This document shows positions 47,367-64,000 of a stretch of 64,000 bases of DNA, piece by piece. The position numbers were made by a program, and so were the translations under genes. How positions within the stretch are numbered: position 1 is the stretch's first letter; every line of letters begins with the position of its first letter. The notes below the pieces were generated by a model. The model did no database searches. It was not told the DNA's origin and worked only from the letters and a program-made list of their open reading frames with translations. Source of the DNA: Enoplosus armatus (Eukaryota > Chordata > Actinopteri > Centrarchiformes > Enoplosidae); assembly GCF_043641665.1 (NCBI RefSeq), contig NC_092190.1, positions 4,525,048 to 4,589,047 on the forward strand, read 5' to 3'.

Positions 47367-48500
47367 TAAAATTACACCTCACTTTGAATTATTCGATGAA
47401 TTAATGACCAACTGGACGGTTCAAAAATCAGAAAATACATTCCTGCCTTTAATATTGTTGGGAAAGTAAAAACGAAATATTTTCATTCTCGTCTAATGCA
47501 AAGAAGATTTATTTCTAATAGCATTTACAGTAAATATATAACATCATATAGAAAACGGTTAAATACTGAAATAAAATAATGATATTTTATTTAACACGAG
47601 GCTAATAATAATAATACAGGCAGGTCATATTGTTGCTTCAGCTGTAGGTCAAACTCTTACATTATAATATATATATTTTTATATATATATATTATCACAC
47701 ATTTCCAGGGATCAGACATCACTTTTTAAAAACAGGCGCTTTGCTGAGACTCTGCTCTGATCTGTGATCAGTCTGCAGGCCTGATGTTCAGGAGGAAAAG
47801 AGGCTGGTCACATTTCAAACACATCCAGTCAGCGGCTAAAACGAAAAGTTCAGGAGAAAAAAAAAAAGAAGCAGCGCTGAGGATGTTCGCCGCCGGTTCC
47901 ACCCGTCGGAGGAACAGCGACTGTTCGCGGCTGCCGAAGACGAGGCTTTCCATGAAGGTCACCGCGGTGCGTCCGTCCCCCTTAGAATAAACACCCAAGT
48001 GGACTCAGACCCAGCAAATCTGTAGAAACTGTGAAATGAAGTTAAGAGCATCGCAACAGTTTAAGACACAGATAACTAAATTAGATTTAAGTGTCAAAAA
48101 GAAAAACATGTAATGTGGAAACATTTCTGACAAACAGCTTATTAAAAAAATAATAATAATAATCTAAAGCGCCTGAATCACATACTGACACACTTCACCT
48201 CCCTGAAATATTACAGAAGTGTTGAAGATGTTTTTCATCAGTAAAAGCTGCAAGTTTCACCACATCATCCTGCAGAGCTGCACATATCTGACGCTCCTTT
48301 GGTCGTTTTGAACTAATTTTCCCGGTCATCGGTGAATCGGGGAGCTCTAATGAGTGTGGAAGTATATTAATATCATTTTGATTGTATAACTGATGCAACT
48401 ATGAGCCGCGGACACGTCTCTTTTTTTTTTTACAGACGCGTGGGTGATTTTCTGGGAGTAAATTGTTGTGCGTAAAGTTCTGGCAAAGTAAACGTTCCGC

Positions 48501-48504
<4 letters not shown>

Positions 48505-48540
<36 letters not shown>
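48505..48540. repeat. GT microsatellite
   Basis: Near-perfect GT tract in the intergenic region. Confidence 0.9.
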
Positions 48541-48972
48541 GCATGTAGGAGGGTGGGTTTAGACCCAAGTGAAAAGAAGCTCGTTAAACACCAGCAGTAA
48601 AAACTAAAACTGTTTGCTGTTTAGATCCCAAGTTTTAGCCGCGATGGCGTCTCATTAACGGATCTGCAGCATCTGAAGGCTTCGACTCTTTGTCAGCTAA
48701 ACTGGATCGAATGTCTCAGGAGGTTTACATGGAGCATATAGAGTGTATACGTTGCAATGCATTTAAATATTTCCTCTCAAACACTTGCTGAATTCATCCA
48801 GCAGTCATTTTTTTACATTATGACTCCTAAAATGCGCCATTCCTGCCAGGTTTGTTTGGTTTTCCGTTTTGTTTTTTTTTGTGAACCAAACTGTGGCTCT
48901 TTACGCAAAACACAGAGTCGTAAACCCAAAAGCTCTGTGAGGAACCTTTGTTTTCTGACCTCGTCCTACCAG

Positions 48973-48976
48973 ACAC

Positions 48977-49030
<54 letters not shown>
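48973..49030. repeat. CA microsatellite
   Basis: 58-bp CA tract with one interruption near the start. Confidence 0.95.
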
Positions 49031-49033
<3 letters not shown>

Positions 49034-49452
49034 GAAGGTGGGCGGAAACGGTCAAACGTCAACAATTAGTAAAAGAAAGCTTCTGACCCCGCCTGACCCC
49101 GAGGATGAAGCATGCAGCAAGCAGTAAAGCATCCAAACTGACAGCAGCTCTCCGGTTGTTTCAGCACCTTCCACCCGGGGCCAAGGACTGCGACCCCCCC
49201 ACCACCACGCAGGACTAAATATAGTGAGCTGTAGATGTGAAGAGCGGTCAGGATCACGCTCACCTGACGCTCATTTCCAGGCGTCAAACAGAAAAACGAG
49301 CGTCTGTGACGATCACAGCGAGCTCGGAGCCTCGCAGGTGGCTGTTGACACGACAGGATGCATGACGGGTAAAGAAGCTGCCCCCCCTCAGCTGGGCGAG
49401 TAAAACCATCAAACATCAGAGCAGGAAATAGTCTCGATGATGTGCGCAGTGA

Positions 49453-49455
<3 letters not shown>

Positions 49456-49492
<37 letters not shown>
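49456..49492. repeat. GT microsatellite
   Basis: Perfect 37-bp GT tract. Confidence 0.95.
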
Positions 49493-49493
<1 letters not shown>

Positions 49494-50512
49494 CGACAAG
49501 ACGACAAGAACGCGACTCATATACAATTCAATAAACACGTATTATTTCTGAACACACGTTTAGGCACTGCAGATCAGCCACATGTTAAAAAATGAAAACA
49601 TAGCCCACAATAACACAGTGGATTCTGCGCATGTCATTTACTTTGTGAAGTCGAATAGATGCGATAATAAAAGGAAAAATACATTCATTCTTTTTTTTTT
49701 TTTTTATTATTTGACAGACAACTAACTTCCTGAATAAATCAATACAATGACGATGACGACCCTGCATGTGCGTGTTTTTGCTCTTCTTCCTCTTCTGTTA
49801 AATGGAGTTTGGTTTGGTTGCGTGCTTATAAAAGGTGATTTGGACACGACGGGCTCCAGAGGCCAAACGAGGAACATCACAGCATTGACAAACTTTATGA
49901 GATGACAGCCACAAATAGCAGAAAGTGAGACAACCCTCATGCTGTATGTGCACGGACCACACGTCTCATTAAGTCACTGATAAAATAAATAAATAAATAA
50001 ACGCCATTTGATTGATTAGAAATAATAGTAATTACTGTCGTCTGTCTGAAGCTTAAGAGGCTTTTAAGTTTACTGGTTTCCTGCACAGCTCACCGCGAGG
50101 ACACCGTCTAAGTTTTACATCACTTAAAAAAAAGTTTTTTATATATATATTTTTTTTTTCTTCCTGTAGCCGTTTCCATGTGACACCATTTCCATTTACT
50201 GCGATTTAACATTTATTACGACTCTATTAAAGTTTTTACTTCTGCGCATAAAACGGTTCAGTGACGGAGTCGCTCCTTGCAGCCTTTCACACTGCAACGT
50301 GGGTTTGTCATAATGCTGCAGGTCGCTGTGATTTACAGCCCGCTGCTGTGCGTGTATATGTAGTCTATATATTTTTATTTATACTCTGTCGGCTGCTTCT
50401 GCCAACAGGGGATGGGGGGGGGGGGGGCACCAAAGGGAAATAAACCGAGCGGGGATACGCTCTGTTCCCAGGTAAACACCGGGATGGAAAAACCACAGCG
50501 CGGGCCAGCTAC

Positions 50513-50516
<4 letters not shown>

Positions 50517-50574
<58 letters not shown>
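50517..50574. repeat. (TG)29 microsatellite
   Basis: Perfect 58-bp TG tract, about 100 bp before a purine-rich region. Confidence 0.95.
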
Positions 50575-50578
<4 letters not shown>

Positions 50579-50639
50579 GTGTGAGTCCCTGCAGGAATAT
50601 ATCGGGACCAGAGAAGTGCATTTTCAATTAGAGAAAGTG

Positions 50640-50681
50640 TGATAGTTAAAACTGTACAAGTAGAAACAGCAGGAGGAAATA

Positions 50682-50721
<40 letters not shown>

Positions 50722-50960
50722 AATAGGAGGAGAAGTGGTGAAAAAAAAAATAGTAACATAAGAAGAGAGAGAAAAGAGAGAAAAGAATGAAATGAGGGGT
50801 GAGAGAGAGTCAAGAGTCAAAGAAAGAAAAGAAGAAGAGGTCAAATCAAAGAAAAATTACAGAGAAAGTGGAGAAATGAACACACGACATCTTTGTTGAG
50901 GAACAATGAAAGAAAGACTGGAAGAAAGAGGGGACTAAAGGGAGAGAGGAGGGAAGGATA
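50640..50960 (+). repeat. purine-rich tract with (GAAA)n core
   Basis: GAAA tetranucleotide array at 50680-50724 inside about 320 bp of strongly purine-biased sequence. Confidence 0.8.
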
Positions 50961-51679
50961 TAAGGAAGATTAAATATGTTCAAGTCACTGGACATCATTA
51001 TGGGACTATTGCAGGTGCATTGTGGGAGTTACTGTCTCTCTATGGGGAAGCTGCCGGAACAGTAAAATCTGTAGTTTGACACCATGTGTGCATCTTACGT
51101 ACTTTGTTTATGTTGAAGTGTTTATGTGAATAAACAGACAAACAACAGCAACAGTGTTCAAATCAAATAAGAATAAACAAGTGCGCATGTGTGTGTGGTT
51201 GCTGTGGGATTATGTTCACACACGAGGATGTTTTTAAGTGTGTGTGTGTGTGTGTGTGTGGCTATTAACCAATAGAAGTGTTACAGTGTAGAAGTGTAAG
51301 ATTAGTGTGCACACGTCAGCGTGTGTGTACTCAGAATACGCAGACGTCAACAAAAACCAATGTTGAAATATCAATGAAAAAAAAAAACCACTAGCTGCAA
51401 ATACACAAAAATAATCATGTGTCCTCTTTTTTTAAATACTCAAGAAGAGAAAACAGTGAAATAAACGACACCAATAAGCCCTCGACTAAAAAACAAACAC
51501 ACACCATCACCTTAACGTCAGTGCTCAGTTCCAGTGTTTACCTCAGAATTCAAGTCTTTTACATTTGGACGCCTCCTGAAGCCGGCGGAGCTGCAGCCTG
51601 CAGGCTGAACATCAGCACATGGGACAATGACTCAGTTGCGTAATGTATACGTTGTTTTGTTTTTTTCCACCATTGTGTG

Positions 51680-51705
51680 TGTTGTTGTTGTTGTTGTTGT
51701 TGTTG
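51680..51705. repeat. GTT triplet microsatellite
   Basis: About 8.7 copies of GTT. Confidence 0.95.
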
Positions 51706-52022
51706 TGCATGATGTACACTGATGCTGCACTGAACTGTATAAAACCAAGCAAGCATGAGGCTATATTAGTCTTTAAAGTTTTGGAGGAGACGACGCTCCA
51801 CAGTAACTTACCTTTCTGTCTGCAGAGTTAAAACACCCGGTAATCATTTTCAATGATCAGAACCTCTTCGCTCATCTCTCTCTGTTTCAGTGCTCATATG
51901 CTGGGGAGTACACAGCATCATAAAGTGTAGGCCGATACTCGTGATGCATTTTCACTCTCGAGCTTTTCTCGTTGGCGCATTCATCTGAGACCACACGTTG
52001 TTCTCTGTGTATCTGCAGGACT

Positions 52023-52028
52023 TTTATT
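52023..52028 (-). other. wars2: candidate polyadenylation signal of wars2
   Basis: AATAAA on the minus strand, about 755 nt after the wars2 stop codon. It is the nearest canonical hexamer I noticed. Use is not shown. Confidence 0.3.
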
Positions 52029-52783
52029 TGTAGTTTCACAGTTGTCTCCTTTCATCCATTTCTGCCAGCTTTGTAAAGCACTTTTGATGAACTATGTTGT
52101 TTACAGAAGTCTGGTTTGAGTGTTCACACACATTTAAGTTTGAATTATCAGACGACAAACCACCGATGAATCTGGTTTGAATCTTATTTATATCGGTTTA
52201 CATTGTTTTTGTTGCTGTGTTTCGGTCTTTGTCAGTCCAGATTTCATGAATCCCATCTGGATTTACAAACATCTGATTGAGCTGCCAGTGTGAACGGAAC
52301 CACGAACATGTGCTACAACATCACATCTCAACACCTGTGACCTAAAGTCAACTTGCATATAAAATCAAAAGGTTTCATTATCGCTATTGCTGTTAGCACT
52401 GAGGACCAGAAGACAAAACATTGGAAAGAATATCAAAAAGACAGCTTGTGTGGCATTTGGGGGAAACTCAAAGGCAGATAAATAAGCTGTGTGACATCTT
52501 TTCTTCATGTCTCTCTGCCTCGTGTTCAGACCACTACATGAAAAGACACCGCCTCCTCATTCATTTCAATGAGACAAGCGCAGCGGGCAAAAGAAGAAAA
52601 GGTCGTCCGCCAATCAATCTGTAGCCTGAACACGACGAGTCTTTTCCACTTTGCTTTAACACATTCTGTTATGAAACGAGTTACATCCTTGAATATCCTA
52701 CAGATGTAAACAGTCATTGGAGTAAAATGTGTTATCAGCAGCGGGTAAGTACCGAGCACGGCCCGCAGTGTAAATGTGGCCTC

Positions 52784-62648
<9,865 letters not shown>

Positions 62649-64000
62649 CTGGGGAAGAAGGGGGAACATGCACAGGGTAGCTTCATTTGTACTTCGTAAG
62701 TTGCTCTGTGAGGACATTTTTATATAATCACCTTAAACAAACCAGATGATTCAAGATGTTTCATAGCCTGTGTCTCACACCTTTATTGGGGCTAGTGTCT
62801 CTTAGAATAAAGACTGTACACACATACATCAAGTCTTATGTGCTTAAAGTTATAGGGCCAGCAGTAATGATTTGTTGATTTTACTCTAACAACAAGAGAA
62901 ACGAGACGATAATCGACAGAAGTAAAACTCCTAAAATGGAGAAGAAAAGGGAGGAGAAGAGAAACTAGTGTTTGGAGAGAGAGGGTGAAGGTGAAAAGGT
63001 GAGAAAGTCACAACGAGAGAGAAGCCTGCAGAGACTGAAGTGTCAGTGTTAAACTATGGCAGGTTGGAGGCCAGCAGCAGTCATGCTTGTATTACCGAGA
63101 TGCTAACTCCATGGCTAGCACCTCTGTTCACTCCCAAACACATCCAGTACAAAGAATGCATCACCTCACTGGCCAACAATAACAATTAACATCCGTCCAG
63201 CCAACTTCAAGGCCTCTGTTACCACAACGGGGAAGGACACCGAAAGAGAAGGGGGAGGCAGAACCACAGAAATAGATCAAATATACCATAGAACATGCAG
63301 CCCACCATATCACCAGCATTATAACAGGGACCTTATTCTACAGAGCTGGAGCTAGGAGAGCAGCAGGCTCTCCACCCCCCCCTGAAAGAAAGAGAGAGAT
63401 CACTCGTTGTGTTTGTATCGTTGGGCAAACCTCGTGTTTCTCTTTCTGCAGAGCCTGGCCGGGCCAGACCGCCTCATTTCTACTGGCATGGGCCCACTCC
63501 GCCGAGCCTTGGCTTTCAATTGGCCCTGCTGGAAGAGAATCTTAACCACCGCTTGTGGCACCGAGCACCACATGATACAATTAGAGGGCAAGCCGAGCGG
63601 CACCTGTCATGAGACATGAAACCGCAATGGCACCCAAAATCTAGGGCTTCTTCACCAAAGCCGTTACACAGTAGATTAGGACTTTGACAGAGCGGAAAAA
63701 CACAAAGACGCAGGCTGGAACTTTCTTGTTTTTGTTGGGCAGTTATAAAGACAAAATGTTTGGCGCCTGGTTGACACACATTTGTCTGTCCACCATGGAG
63801 GCCAGGGTTTAGTTCCCGGCAGAGGTGCGGTGCTGTGTGCTTGGCCGGGTGCTCTAACTCACAGGTGAGAAGGTGGTGAGGGATCATGTCCTTGTGGGGG
63901 TGGGGAGGTGGAATATGTGGTAGAGATGACATGAACCTCCACGTGCACTATAGGTGACAGTGAGAAGATGAAATACTAACCAGGAAGTCTAGTTTTGTAC
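62649..64000 (-). other. wars2: probable wars2 intron 1 (partial)
   Basis: Sequence upstream of the exon 2 acceptor. I could not find an exon encoding a mitochondrial targeting peptide with a phase-0 donor, so exon 1 is probably beyond the window edge. A tRNA B-box-like string at about 63806-63821 (cagggtttagttcccg) hints at a SINE remnant. A block at about 63440-63620 has mixed composition and could be regulatory. Confidence 0.45.

Larger units (their letters stand above)
46661..52022. other. intergenic region between wars2 and tbx15
   Basis: No gene was recognised. It is dense in simple repeats: (AT)20 at 47161-47200, ATG triplets at 47341-47366, GT/CA tracts at 48.5, 49.0, 49.5, 50.5 and 51.2 kb, a GAAA tract, a GTT tract, and a purine-rich stretch (about 50640-50960). 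About 46.8-47.05 kb is still CpG-rich and may belong to the tbx15 promoter island. Confidence 0.6.

Noticed and set aside
63516..63932. Minus-strand open frame considered as wars2 exon 1
   Set aside because: His/Pro/Cys-rich with no targeting-peptide character; no phase-0 donor joining to exon 2 was convincing.

Overview
The window is vertebrate nuclear DNA, almost certainly from a ray-finned (percomorph-type) fish. It has spliced genes with GT-AG introns, very abundant CA/GT microsatellites, and dispersed repeats of types I know from teleost genomes. I see no bacterial, viral or CRISPR-type system. Only about 4.5% of the window is protein-coding, and all of the recognisable coding sequence belongs to two genes on the minus strand.

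Gene 1 is tbx15, a T-box transcription factor, complete at 11878-46071 (minus). Eight coding exons join in frame at consensus splice sites to give a 610-residue protein. It has an N-terminal eh1-type Groucho-binding motif, a basic nuclear localisation patch, a full T-box (about residues 106-301) and a long Ser/Gly-rich C-terminal region ending in HMV. A CpG-rich promoter region with two CCAAT boxes lies just upstream (46.1-46.65 kb).

Gene 2 is wars2, mitochondrial tryptophanyl-tRNA synthetase, at 52784-62648 (minus). Five coding exons give 330 residues, including the HLGN and KMSKS class I signatures. The first exon, which should carry the start codon and mitochondrial targeting peptide, is not recognisable in 62.65-64.0 kb and probably lies beyond the window. 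wars2 upstream of tbx15 on the same strand matches the human WARS2-TBX15 order, which supports both identifications. The two genes have unrelated jobs: regulation of limb, girdle and skin development, and mitochondrial translation.

Layout: 1-11.6 kb, non-coding DNA downstream of tbx15 with two copies of one dispersed repeat and two candidate enhancers; 11.9-46.1 kb, tbx15; 46.1-46.65 kb, its promoter; 46.7-52.8 kb, intergenic DNA rich in microsatellites; 52.8-62.65 kb, wars2; 62.65-64 kb, probable wars2 intron 1. The introns hold a short hAT-type terminal-inverted-repeat element, a decayed LINE 3' end, a decayed tRNA-derived SINE, a diverged tandem duplication and a 1.2-kb degenerate repeat array, plus several GC- and homeodomain-site-rich blocks that look like conserved regulatory elements. 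That last reading is inference, because no alignment was possible. I found no convincing novel biological system; the points most worth checking are regulatory and repeat-related.
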